A stretch of 17,473 nt of DNA from an uncultured Novosphingobium sp. (lineage in GTDB: Bacteria; Pseudomonadota; Alphaproteobacteria; Sphingomonadales; Sphingomonadaceae): positions 1 through 17,473 of the forward strand of contig CALMBN010000176.1 in the NCBI GenBank assembly GCA_937860195.1. Reading direction: 5' to 3'. The translations under genes and the position numbers were made by a program. The notes below the pieces were generated by a model, which had not been told where the DNA came from, ran no database searches, and worked only from the letters and a program-made list of their open reading frames with translations. Shown piece after piece: positions 1 to 6,562 of this stretch. Position 1 is the stretch's first letter; each line of letters begins with the position of its first letter.

Positions 1-555
1 GTGCCGGGGACGCACGATATTGGTCTGGGGCTGAGTCTGATCGCGGCGCTTGAGCGCAGTGAAGCCGCGTCGCTGCCGCGCTTCGATAAGGCCGTCGACG
101 ACCGCTCACCGCAGACCGAGTGGCCATTGGCGCCAGCGCAGACCCAAGTGCTGCTGCTCGAAGGCTGGTGCCTTGGTGCCCGCCCGCAAGGTGACATCTC
201 GATCCCGGTCAATGCGCTGGAGGTGGAGGAGGACCCGCAAGCGATTTGGCGCAGCTTTGCCAACACAGCCCTGGCGAACCGCTATCAAACACTGTTCGCC
301 CGGATCGACCTGCTGGTTCTGCTCGCCGCACCGGATTGGGCAGTGGTGGCCAAATGGCGCGAACAGCAAGAGGCTGAATTGCGTGCAGGCGGCGGTCCTG
401 CGGTAATGCGCGCTGCCGAAGTGACCCGCTTCATCCAGCATTACGAACGCCTGACCCGCTGGATCCTGGCGGAAATGCCCGCGCGGGCTGATCTGGTGGC
501 ACGGCTCGGGCCAAACCGCGAAGTGCTCGGAATCGGGGCTGGAATTCCCGGCTAA
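1..555 (+). CDS. D-glycerate 3-kinase-like P-loop kinase, C-terminal part (5' truncated by window edge)
   Basis: The family phosphorylates D-glycerate in the cytoplasm, feeding glyoxylate/serine carbon into glycolysis. The reading frame is open from base 1. The first codon is GTG, but the protein begins VPGTHD followed by LPRFDKAVDDR, which in this family is internal sequence (the R-G-x-P-G-T-H-D block), so the GTG is a valine codon and the N-terminal half with the Walker A loop lies outside the window. Supporting landmarks are LLLEGWCLGARP near residues 52-63, the hydrophobic strand around IDLLVLLAAPDWAVVAKWR, and the terminal FIQHYERLTRWIL block ending in a TAA stop. About 184 residues of an expected roughly 280-300 are present. 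A DUF805 membrane-protein gene follows 72 bp downstream on the same strand. The family call is from remembered motifs; the exact substrate (glycerate or another small acid or sugar) is inferred. Confidence 0.8.
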   Translation: MPGTHDIGLGLSLIAALERSEAASLPRFDKAVDDRSPQTEWPLAPAQTQVLLLEGWCLGARPQGDISIPVNALEVEEDPQAIWRSFANTALANRYQTLFARIDLLVLLAAPDWAVVAKWREQQEAELRAGGGPAVMRAAEVTRFIQHYERLTRWILAEMPARADLVARLGPNREVLGIGAGIPG

Positions 556-627
556 GCGCATTTGCCATTGTCAGCCTCGCCGCGAGGTGTTCTACTTACT
601 ATCTCGAACCAAAATGGGGGGAAGACC

Positions 628-1053
628 ATGACGTTTGCTGAATCAGTCAAGACGTGTTTCGCCAATTCCACTGTCTGGCAGGGGCGCGCAACGCGCTCCG
701 AATATTGGTATTTCACGCTCTACAGTTTCCTGGTCCAGATCGCCGCGATGGTGGTCGACAATGTTTTGGGAACGTCGTTCTCGGTGACCGATCCTGGCAC
801 CGGCGAAGCGATGAGCGCGGGCTATGGCTGGATTTACTTGCTGGTCGCACTGGTCAACTTACTCCCAGGCTTGGCAGTCCTCGTTCGCCGCCTGCACGAT
901 ACCGGACGATCAGGCTGGTGGTACTGGATCATTCTGGTGCCGTTGATCGGGGTGATCATGCTGCTGGTGTGGTTCTGCTCACGCGGCACTGTCGGTAACA
1001 ACGCTTACGGCCCCGATCCGCTCGGCGGCGATCTCGGCTCAACGTTCAGTTGA
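628..1053 (+). CDS. DUF805 family small inner-membrane protein
   Basis: This is a 141-residue protein of unknown function in the DUF805 (YhaH-like) family. The start at ATG 628 is preferred over an upstream in-frame ATG at 562 because a purine-rich GGGGGGAAG lies 5-12 bases before it and because family members begin directly with the F-A-x-S-V-K-T-C-F segment. Seen in the sequence: the amphipathic N-terminus ending in the family hallmark GRATRSEYWYF (about residues 17-27), then hydrophobic spans around residues 27-48, 70-90 and 104-122. The second span is followed by LVRRLHDTGRSGWWYW, the most conserved DUF805 motif. It probably sits in the inner membrane with three to four helices. It converges on the flavoprotein gene ending at 1074, with only 20 bp between the stops. 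No function is assigned; family confidence is high. Confidence 0.9.
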   Translation: MTFAESVKTCFANSTVWQGRATRSEYWYFTLYSFLVQIAAMVVDNVLGTSFSVTDPGTGEAMSAGYGWIYLLVALVNLLPGLAVLVRRLHDTGRSGWWYWIILVPLIGVIMLLVWFCSRGTVGNNAYGPDPLGGDLGSTFS

Positions 1054-1061
1054 TCCGCACA

Positions 1062-1091
1062 GCCGGCTCTGTCCTAAATGGCTGAGCCGGC
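1062..1091. terminator. Hairpin between convergent genes, possible bidirectional terminator
   Basis: GCCGGCTC at 1062-1069 and GAGCCGGC at 1084-1091 form a perfect 8-bp GC-rich stem around a 14-base loop. The hairpin starts 9 bp after the DUF805 stop and overlaps the stop codon of the convergent flavoprotein gene. There is no clear T-tract on either side, so intrinsic termination is inferred from position and stem strength only. Confidence 0.4.
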
Positions 1092-2237
1092 AGCGTGGGC
1101 ACTCGCCCAGGCCCACTGGAAGTTGTATCCGCCCAGCCAGCCGGTCACGTCGACCGCCTCGCCGATCGCATAGAGCCCCGGCACCTTGCGCGCTTCCATG
1201 GTCTGGCTCGAAAGCTCGGCCGTGCTGATCCCTCCGGCGGTCACTTCGGCCTTGGCAAAGCCTTCGCTGCCGTTGGGCACAAACACCCAGTTGCGCAGCC
1301 GCTGTTCGGCGCTGCGCAGGGCCTTGTCGGACTGACCCACCAGCTCGCCTGCCAGCCCGAGCTGCTCGCTCAGGGTCAAGGCCAGCCGTTCGGGCAGCGG
1401 CAGAACCCGGCGCAATGCGGCGCGGGGCTGGGAGCGTTTGGCTTCGATCAGCCAACCGGGCGCGGCATCGGGCAGAAAGTCGATCCACACGTCATCGCCG
1501 CGTTGCCAAAAGGACGAGATTTGCAGGATCGCTGGGCCGGACAGGCCGCGATGTGTGAACAGCGCCGCCTCACGGAAACTGGCCTTGCCGCATTTGGCTA
1601 CCACTTCGGCGGAAACCCCCGACAGTTCGGTGAACAGCGCGTCTTCTCCGGCCAGCGTCAACGGCACCAAGGCGGGACGCGGCTGGACCACTTTAAGGCC
1701 GAATTGCCGGGCGAGCTCATAGGCGGTGTTGCTCGCGCCCAGCTTGGGGATCGAAGGCCCGCCGGTGGCGATCACCAAGGTGGGCGCGCTGGATCCGGCC
1801 AGATGGAACCTCCCATCACGGTGTTCGATAGCGCCCGCCGGGGTGCCATAACGCAGCGTCACGCCGCCCTTCGCGCATTCTTGGGCCAGCATCGCCACGA
1901 TCTGACGGGCCGAACCGTCGCAGAACAATTGCCCCAGGGCCTTTTCGTGCCAGGCAATGTCATAGCGATCGACCAGCGCCAGAAAATCACGCGGGGTATA
2001 GCGGCTGAGCGCCGATTTGGCGAAGTGCGGATTTGCGCTCAGAAACCGGTCCGGCGCGGTATTGAGATTGGTGAAATTGCACCGCCCCCCGCCAGAGATC
2101 AGGATTTTGCGGCCCGGCTCATCGTTGTGATCGATCAGCAGCACCCTCCGCCCGCGTTGCCCGGCAGTGGCGGCGCAAAACAGCCCGGCTGCCCCCGCGC
2201 CGAGGATTATGGCATCGAAGTTCAAATTCACACCCAT
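1074..2237 (-). CDS. HI0933/YhiN-family NAD(P)/FAD-dependent oxidoreductase (aminoacetone oxidase-like)
   Basis: A cytoplasmic flavoprotein of the HI0933 family (BaiN/YhiN group), whose physiological substrates are mostly unknown. The N-terminal Rossmann motif GAGAAGLFCAATAGQ is followed by an acidic LLIDHN strand end and the family block GRKILISGGGRCNFTN, where FAD binds. Further landmarks are GGPSIPKLGASN (mid-protein), GLSGPAILQIS and the C-terminal FAD-contacting segment YAIGEAVDVTGWLGGYNFQ. Length (387 aa from this start) matches the family, so the gene is intact. The start is uncertain: an in-frame ATG at 2255 lies directly against repeat element 1 and has no ribosome-binding sequence. 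ATG 2237 is preferred, with GTG 2231 and TTG 2225 also possible. It follows the COG2509 flavoprotein gene on the same strand, but the repeat element lies between them, so co-transcription is doubtful. Confidence 0.88.
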   Translation of the reverse strand: MGVNLNFDAIILGAGAAGLFCAATAGQRGRRVLLIDHNDEPGRKILISGGGRCNFTNLNTAPDRFLSANPHFAKSALSRYTPRDFLALVDRYDIAWHEKALGQLFCDGSARQIVAMLAQECAKGGVTLRYGTPAGAIEHRDGRFHLAGSSAPTLVIATGGPSIPKLGASNTAYELARQFGLKVVQPRPALVPLTLAGEDALFTELSGVSAEVVAKCGKASFREAALFTHRGLSGPAILQISSFWQRGDDVWIDFLPDAAPGWLIEAKRSQPRAALRRVLPLPERLALTLSEQLGLAGELVGQSDKALRSAEQRLRNWVFVPNGSEGFAKAEVTAGGISTAELSSQTMEARKVPGLYAIGEAVDVTGWLGGYNFQWAWASAHAAGSAI

Positions 2238-2256
2238 CCCCAAAAATCCGCCCATG

Positions 2257-2340
2257 CTGAGCTTGTCGAAGCACTGTCCTTTTTTTCGCGTATCAGGCGC
2301 GACCGCTCAAAGAACAAGAACAGCCCTTCGACAAGCTCAG
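2257..2340. repeat. Sphingomonad-type intergenic inverted repeat, element 1
   Basis: The 15-base arm CTGAGCTTGTCGAAG (2257-2271) and its exact reverse complement CTTCGACAAGCTCAG (2326-2340) flank a 54-base centre. Next to the left arm is CACTGTCCTTTTTTTC and next to the right arm is AAGAACAGCC, so the two halves are distinguishable. The same two half types occur in the opposite order at 12472-12555. It lies between two same-strand flavoprotein genes, and its left end touches the most upstream ATG of the HI0933-family gene. It resembles REP-like elements; there is no transposase in the window. Confidence 0.85.
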
Positions 2341-2367
2341 GATAAGCGGTGTTGGAGAAGTGCGGTT

Positions 2368-3975
2368 TCAATTCTTCACCAGATCCGCCGCCAGCGCCTC
2401 GGCCACCTTTATCCCGTCAACCGCCGCCGACAAAATCCCCCCGGCATAGCCAGCGCCCTCGCCTGCCGGGTACAGTCCCTTGGTGCCGAGCGACTGGAAG
2501 TCGGCCCCGCGCGTAATCCGGACCGGGCTGGAGGTTCGCGTTTCGACCCCGGTCATCACCACATCGGGATGATCATAGCCCGGCATCTGCCGCCCGAACA
2601 CCGGCAGCGCCTCGCGGATAGCACCCAGCACAAACGGCGGCAGGCACTCGGCCAGATCGGTCAGCGTCACGCCGGGTTTGTAACTCGGCATGATCGAGCC
2701 AAACGCGCTGCCAGTTTTACCAGCCAGAAAATCGCCGACCTTCTGCCCCGGCGCGTGATAGTTCGATCCGCCCGCGACATAGGCTTGGGCTTCCAGCCGT
2801 CGCTGCAATTCCACGCCCGCCAGCGGCCCGCCGGGAAAATCGCGTTCCGGGCTGATATCAACCACCAGCCCCGAATTGGCGTTGAATTCGGCGCGCGAAT
2901 ACTGGCTCATCCCGTTGGTGACGACCCGGCCTGCTTCGGATGTAGCGGCGACCACCCGCCCGCCGGGGCACATACAGAACGAATAGACCGAACGGCCGTT
3001 GCTGGCCTTGTGCGCCAGTGCATAGCTGGCCGGGCCAAGCACCGGATGGCCCGCGTTCGCGCCATAGCGGGCCCGGTCAATCCAGCCCTGCGGGTGTTCG
3101 ATCCGCACGCCGATGGCAAACGGCTTGGCCTCAAGAAACACGCCGCGTTCGAGCAGTACCTCAAACGTATCGCGGGCCGAATGCCCTACTGCCAGCACCA
3201 CGTGCGATGCGGGCATCAGTTCGCCAGTCGATAGCCGAAGCCCGGTCAACCGGCCCTGTTCAATCACGAAATCATCGACCCGCGTGCCGAACCGGTATTC
3301 GCCGCCCAGCGCCTCAATCGTCTCGCGCATACGCATCACCATGGTGACAAGACGAAACGTGCCGACGTGGGGGTGCGCCTCGGTCAGGATATCATTCGGC
3401 GCACCAGCACGCACGAATTCGGTCAGCACCTTGCGCGACAAATGGCGCGGATCCTTGATCCGGGAATAGAGCTTGCCGTCAGAGAATGTGCCCGCGCCGC
3501 CCTCGCCAAACTGGGCATTGCTTTCGGGTTCAAGCACCCCGCGCCGCCACAGCCCCCAGGTGTCCTTGGTTCGCTCGCGCACCGCCTTGCCGCGCTCGAT
3601 GATGATCGGTTTCAGGCCCATTTCGGCCAGCACCAACGCCGCCAGCAGCCCGCATGGCCCGGCCCCGATCACCACCGGGCGCTGGCCGCTCCATCCAGCG
3701 GCTGCCTGCACCGGCGGGTGATAGGCAGTATCGGGGGTGGGGCGAACCTGCGGATCCTCGGCATGGGCCGCCAGTACCGCCACCTCGTCATGAACGGCCA
3801 CATCGACGGAATAGACCAGCAGGATCGCCCCGCGCTTGCGCGCATCGTTCCCGCGCCGGGCCAAGGTGCAGCGCAGCAAGTCCGCAGGCGCAATCCCCAG
3901 CCGAGCGCAGACCGCTGCCTCCAGCGCCTCGGGCGGATGGTCAAGCGGCAGGGTCAGGTTGGACAGGCGGATCAT
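2368..3975 (-). CDS. COG2509-type FAD-dependent dehydrogenase, uncharacterised
   Basis: A 535-residue predicted cytoplasmic flavoprotein of the uncharacterised COG2509 FAD-dehydrogenase group. The N-terminal ~70 residues form a small domain that is not flavin-binding (R-L-G-I-A-P-A-D-L-L-R with a later KRGAILLVYSVDV strand), as is usual in this family. The dinucleotide-binding motif VVIGAGPCGLLAAL is at residues 101-114 with the ribose-binding acidic residue E127 in IIIERG, followed by the family block ESNAQFGEGGAGTFSDGKL. The C-terminal FAD segment reads GLYPAGEGAGYAGGI and SAAVDGIKVAEAL. ATG 3975 is chosen over the ORF-maximal start (4026) because family N-termini begin here and because the ATG overlaps the AraC stop as ATGA (4 bp), implying translational coupling to the regulator gene. 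The reaction is unknown. The coupling raises the possibility that it belongs to the regulated module, which is inference. Confidence 0.87.
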   Translation of the reverse strand: MIRLSNLTLPLDHPPEALEAAVCARLGIAPADLLRCTLARRGNDARKRGAILLVYSVDVAVHDEVAVLAAHAEDPQVRPTPDTAYHPPVQAAAGWSGQRPVVIGAGPCGLLAALVLAEMGLKPIIIERGKAVRERTKDTWGLWRRGVLEPESNAQFGEGGAGTFSDGKLYSRIKDPRHLSRKVLTEFVRAGAPNDILTEAHPHVGTFRLVTMVMRMRETIEALGGEYRFGTRVDDFVIEQGRLTGLRLSTGELMPASHVVLAVGHSARDTFEVLLERGVFLEAKPFAIGVRIEHPQGWIDRARYGANAGHPVLGPASYALAHKASNGRSVYSFCMCPGGRVVAATSEAGRVVTNGMSQYSRAEFNANSGLVVDISPERDFPGGPLAGVELQRRLEAQAYVAGGSNYHAPGQKVGDFLAGKTGSAFGSIMPSYKPGVTLTDLAECLPPFVLGAIREALPVFGRQMPGYDHPDVVMTGVETRTSSPVRITRGADFQSLGTKGLYPAGEGAGYAGGILSAAVDGIKVAEALAADLVKN

Positions 3976-5000
3976 GGTTGCCGCCCTAGTCGCTGGCCGG
4001 ATGTTGGGAAAGCTGCTTCCCGCCAAGCCTGTGGCGGCTTGCCGAAATAGCCTTTGAACCAGCGGACAAAGGCGCTGGGATTTGCATAGCCCAAGTGATC
4101 GGCGATACGTCCGACAGCAAGCTGCGGATCAGCCAGATAGGATTGCGCCAGCTCGGCTCGCAGTTCGGCAAGCAAGACCGAAAAGCTGGTGCGTTCGCGT
4201 TCGAGCAAGCGCTGGAGACTGCGTTCACTGGTGTCCAACGCCTGAGCGCAGGTAGGCAGACTTGCCCGGCCCAATGGGAGCAACAGAATCATGGTCGAAC
4301 GCAACCGTTCCATCGGTTCGCGGTGCTGGGGTGCAGGCAAGGCATCAAGCAGTCGGCGTAACTGATCGGCTAGCGATGTTTGTGCGTTGGGGTTGATCCG
4401 GTCCAGATCGCTGCTGGGGCACGTAAAGCCGTCGTAGTATTCGTCAAAGTTCAATCTGCAGCCGAAAAATCGGCGATGGCTGGCTAGGTCGATTGGTCGC
4501 TGGTGGGTAAAACTGACCTGTTGCGGGTGCCAGTGTTCACCTGCGATCAGCCGGAATATCTGAACTACTGCGGCAACTGCCAGCTCTTTTAGCTGGCGGG
4601 CGTCAGCGTCTGGAAACGACAGGCGGCAACGCACCAACGCTTGGTCATCCCGTTCTTCGACGGCGGTATGCAGCGCCTCGGTAAGCAGATGGCGATACTG
4701 CTCGGCGGTCTCAAGCGCAGCCCGGGGGGTTGGTTGCTGGCTCAAGACCAGCCCGGACAAACCGAGGTGACCGATCTGGCGCCGGAAAGCCATTTGCAGG
4801 CCGATATCCTGGCGCCCGCTTCGCCGCGCGGCTCCTTCCAGCAAGGCGGCGACCCGCTCCGCCGGTATCAGCAAACCTTCATCACCCAATACAGCCGGAG
4901 AAAGGCCGGCTGCACGTAGTTCTGCCAGCGGATCAAATCCGCACTCAAGGCCGAGTTCGGGAAAATCTGATAACAGTGCGGCGCGAACTTCAGCTGTCAT
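3972..5000 (-). CDS. AraC-family transcriptional regulator with Arabinose_bd-type N-terminal domain
   Basis: A DNA-binding regulator of about 342 residues. The N-terminal ~190 residues match the PF12625-type ligand domain seen in OruR/ArgR-like AraC proteins (G-L-L-I-P-A-E-R-V-A-A-L-L followed later by RRQIGHLGLSG and RFFGCRLNFDEYYDG). The C-terminal ~95 residues carry the two helix-turn-helix units: CAQALDTSERSLQRLLER, and GRIADHLGYANPSAFVRWFKGYFGKPPQAWR, the conserved AraC signature. The start is ambiguous. TTG 5036 gives 12 extra residues but would place the 19-bp tandem repeats inside the coding sequence, so ATG 5000 is preferred even though no strong ribosome-binding site is visible. The gene diverges from the cupin/TauD/hydrolase/MFS operon and overlaps the downstream flavoprotein gene by 4 bp. 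It probably activates the divergent operon in response to the operon's substrate (inference from arrangement). Confidence 0.9.
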   Translation of the reverse strand: MTAEVRAALLSDFPELGLECGFDPLAELRAAGLSPAVLGDEGLLIPAERVAALLEGAARRSGRQDIGLQMAFRRQIGHLGLSGLVLSQQPTPRAALETAEQYRHLLTEALHTAVEERDDQALVRCRLSFPDADARQLKELAVAAVVQIFRLIAGEHWHPQQVSFTHQRPIDLASHRRFFGCRLNFDEYYDGFTCPSSDLDRINPNAQTSLADQLRRLLDALPAPQHREPMERLRSTMILLLPLGRASLPTCAQALDTSERSLQRLLERERTSFSVLLAELRAELAQSYLADPQLAVGRIADHLGYANPSAFVRWFKGYFGKPPQAWREAAFPTSGQRLGRQP

Positions 5001-5038
5001 GGCGTAGAATGATAACGATATGGCGTATAATGGCAATG
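4999..5038. promoter_or_regulatory. Tandem 19-bp direct repeats, candidate AraC-type operator
   Basis: ATGGCGTAGAATGATAACG at 4999-5017 and ATGGCGTATAATGGCAATG at 5020-5038 agree at 15 of 19 positions and start exactly 21 bp apart, i.e. on the same DNA face two turns apart. Direct half-sites at about 21-bp spacing are the classical AraC-family arrangement (araI1/I2). They sit at the 5' end of the AraC-type gene and 90-130 bp upstream of the divergent cupin gene. No convincing -35/-10 pair could be assigned. Operator function is inferred. Confidence 0.6.
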
Positions 5039-5127
5039 ACAGATCGTCATGTTCAGCGCAGTCTTAGGCTAAGCAATAAAGGCAATGGTCCGTTCAGGCG
5101 GAGCCAGGCCAGCCGGGAGAGATGCCA

Positions 5128-5607
5128 ATGACCTATTATTCCGACTCCGTAGGTGCAGCGATGATTGATGTCGCCGCCCTGCCGTGGATCCCTTTCCTGC
5201 CTTATTCGGACCAGCTGCAGCTCAAATTGATCAAGCTCAATCCGGTGAATGGCGAATGGACTTCATTGCTGAAGGTTCCAGCTGGGATGGTAATGCCAAA
5301 ACACCATCATGCGGGGACGGTTCATGTTTATACGATCCAGGGCAGCTGGCGCTATCTGGAGCACGACTGGATCGCGCGTCCCGGTAGCTTCGTGTTCGAA
5401 ACCGCGGCCTCGTCACACACTCCGGTCGCCGAACCGGGTGAAGATGTGATCACGCTCAACATTGTGGTTGGCGACTGGAACGTTCTCGATGAAAGCGGCT
5501 CAATTCTCGCAGTTGAAAACTGGAAGTCGATGCTGAAGCGCTACATTGATTTTTGCGCGGCCGAAGGAATCGAGCCGGTCGATATCACCAGCATGGCGGG
5601 CAATTGA
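5128..5607 (+). CDS. Cupin dioxygenase, 2,4'-dihydroxyacetophenone dioxygenase / ChrR-like family
   Basis: A 159-residue single-domain cupin resembling the group that includes 2,4'-dihydroxyacetophenone dioxygenase and acetylacetone-cleaving Dke1, enzymes that use a non-haem metal and O2 to break C-C bonds in ketones. Cupin motif 1 is GMVMPKHHHAGTVHVY (residues 53-68): metal ligands H59 and H61 are present, but the usual motif Glu is replaced by H66. Motif 2 is RPGSFVFETAASSHTP, supplying H97. This fits the three-histidine centre of that group. Two ATGs compete: 5122 is too close to the GGGAGAG at 5114-5120, whereas 5128 has proper spacing. It is the first gene of the operon divergent from the AraC gene, followed after 67 bp by the TauD-like gene. 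The metal site supports an oxygenase, but an anti-sigma (ChrR) type sensor fold or an isomerase role cannot be excluded from sequence alone. Confidence 0.82.
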   Translation: MTYYSDSVGAAMIDVAALPWIPFLPYSDQLQLKLIKLNPVNGEWTSLLKVPAGMVMPKHHHAGTVHVYTIQGSWRYLEHDWIARPGSFVFETAASSHTPVAEPGEDVITLNIVVGDWNVLDESGSILAVENWKSMLKRYIDFCAAEGIEPVDITSMAGN

Positions 5608-5625
5608 GCGCTGGCTAACACGCTT

Positions 5626-5645
5626 TCCGGACCGCAAGGACCGGA
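5626..5645 (+). other. GNRA-capped stem-loop in the cupin-TauD spacer
   Basis: The 20 bases starting TCCGGACC and ending GGACCGGA can fold into 5 bp, one A-A mismatch, 2 more bp and a GCAA tetraloop. It lies 19 bp after the cupin stop and about 18 bp before the ribosome-binding site of the TauD-like gene. No T-tract follows, so termination is unlikely. A role in mRNA processing or differential stability is speculative. Confidence 0.4.
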
Positions 5646-5674
5646 GCAGATATATCAGTTAGAGGAGAGGGATT

Positions 5675-6562
5675 ATGGCAGAACTGCTTCAAACTAAGGA
5701 CTACGTTCAGTTCCGCGTTGTCCCCCGCACCCCGGTGATTGGCGGCTGGATCGAAGGCTGCAATCTGGGTGATCTGGATGATGCCGGTCTGGCCGATCTG
5801 CGCGAGGCCCTGTGGACCTATGGCGTGTTGTTCGGACGCAATCAGAACCTGCCGTTCGATGTCATGAAACGGGTTGCGCTGGGCTTTGGCGATCAGTTGG
5901 AAAAGCACACCTTTGCGCCGACCAAAGCTGATGAGGACCATCCGGAAGTGGTCGTAATCCAGCGGCTTCAGACCGAGAACGCCAAGGCTACTACTGACCT
6001 GTGGCATCACGATGTGACCGCGCGCAAGCACCCCAACATCATGTCGATCCTTCAGGCCGAGCAGGTCCCGTTCGGGGCTGATACGATGTGGGCCAGCATG
6101 AGCGCCGCCTATGAGCGCCTGCCTGCTGCGCTCAAGACACTGTTCTCCGGGATCGAGGTGGAGCACGATTCGCTTTATCTGATGCTGCGTCATGATTTTG
6201 GCGATCCGGCAATCATCGAACGGATCATGGGAAGCCGCGAGCACGCGGTGCATCCAGCAGTGATCCGCCACCATGCCACCGGCAAGCCGTGCCTGTTTGT
6301 CGGCAATGCCTATGTCCAGCGGGTCAAAGGATACGAAACCGAGCTGTCCGAGCCGCTGATCAAGCTGGCCAATGAAATGTCGAAGATTCCCGAGATCCAG
6401 GTCCGGCACCAATGGGAGCCGGGCGACGTGGCGCTGTGGGACAATTTCGGCACCACCCACTACGGCGTCTCGGCCGACATCGGCACCCAGCTGCGGCGGC
6501 TCCACCGGGTTGCGAGCTGGTCGGAAAAGGTTGCGCCAACAGCGTGGTCAGCCGCCGCGTGA
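5675..6562 (+). CDS. TauD/TfdA-family Fe(II)/2-oxoglutarate-dependent dioxygenase
   Basis: A 295-residue oxygenase that, by family, couples decarboxylation of 2-oxoglutarate to hydroxylation of a substrate, often releasing a leaving group (as with taurine, 2,4-D or alkyl sulfates). The Fe(II) facial triad is visible: WHHDVT gives H111 and D113, and TTHYG gives H262. Arginines R274/R275 in QLRRLHR are placed to bind the 2-oxoglutarate carboxylate. The N-terminal VIGGWIEGCNL and the WTYGVLFGRNQNL block are typical TauD/TfdA features. Length matches the family. The start is well supported by AGGAGAGG at 5663-5670. Its stop overlaps the GTG start of the hydrolase gene. The true substrate is unknown. 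Lacking taurine or sulfonate transport neighbours, taurine is unlikely; an organic acid or ether handled by the module is inferred. Confidence 0.9.
   Translation: MAELLQTKDYVQFRVVPRTPVIGGWIEGCNLGDLDDAGLADLREALWTYGVLFGRNQNLPFDVMKRVALGFGDQLEKHTFAPTKADEDHPEVVVIQRLQTENAKATTDLWHHDVTARKHPNIMSILQAEQVPFGADTMWASMSAAYERLPAALKTLFSGIEVEHDSLYLMLRHDFGDPAIIERIMGSREHAVHPAVIRHHATGKPCLFVGNAYVQRVKGYETELSEPLIKLANEMSKIPEIQVRHQWEPGDVALWDNFGTTHYGVSADIGTQLRRLHRVASWSEKVAPTAWSAAA

Noticed and set aside
1..3. GTG at base 1 as a gene start
   Set aside because: The following residues match internal glycerate kinase-like sequence; the gene is cut by the window edge.
2257..2340. Repeat elements as insertion sequence ends or a CRISPR array
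   Set aside because: Only paired 15-base arms are present, with no transposase, target duplication, or regularly spaced repeats and spacers.
1095..2345. Long plus-strand open frame (416 codons) antisense to the HI0933-family gene
   Set aside because: No family motif is recognisable, the frame mirrors third-position GC bias of the real gene, and its end is repeat-derived. The minus strand carries clear FAD-binding motifs.
5615..6505. Minus-strand frame (296 codons) opposite the TauD-like gene
   Set aside because: Shadow of a gene with an intact Fe(II)/2-oxoglutarate triad and a strong ribosome-binding site.
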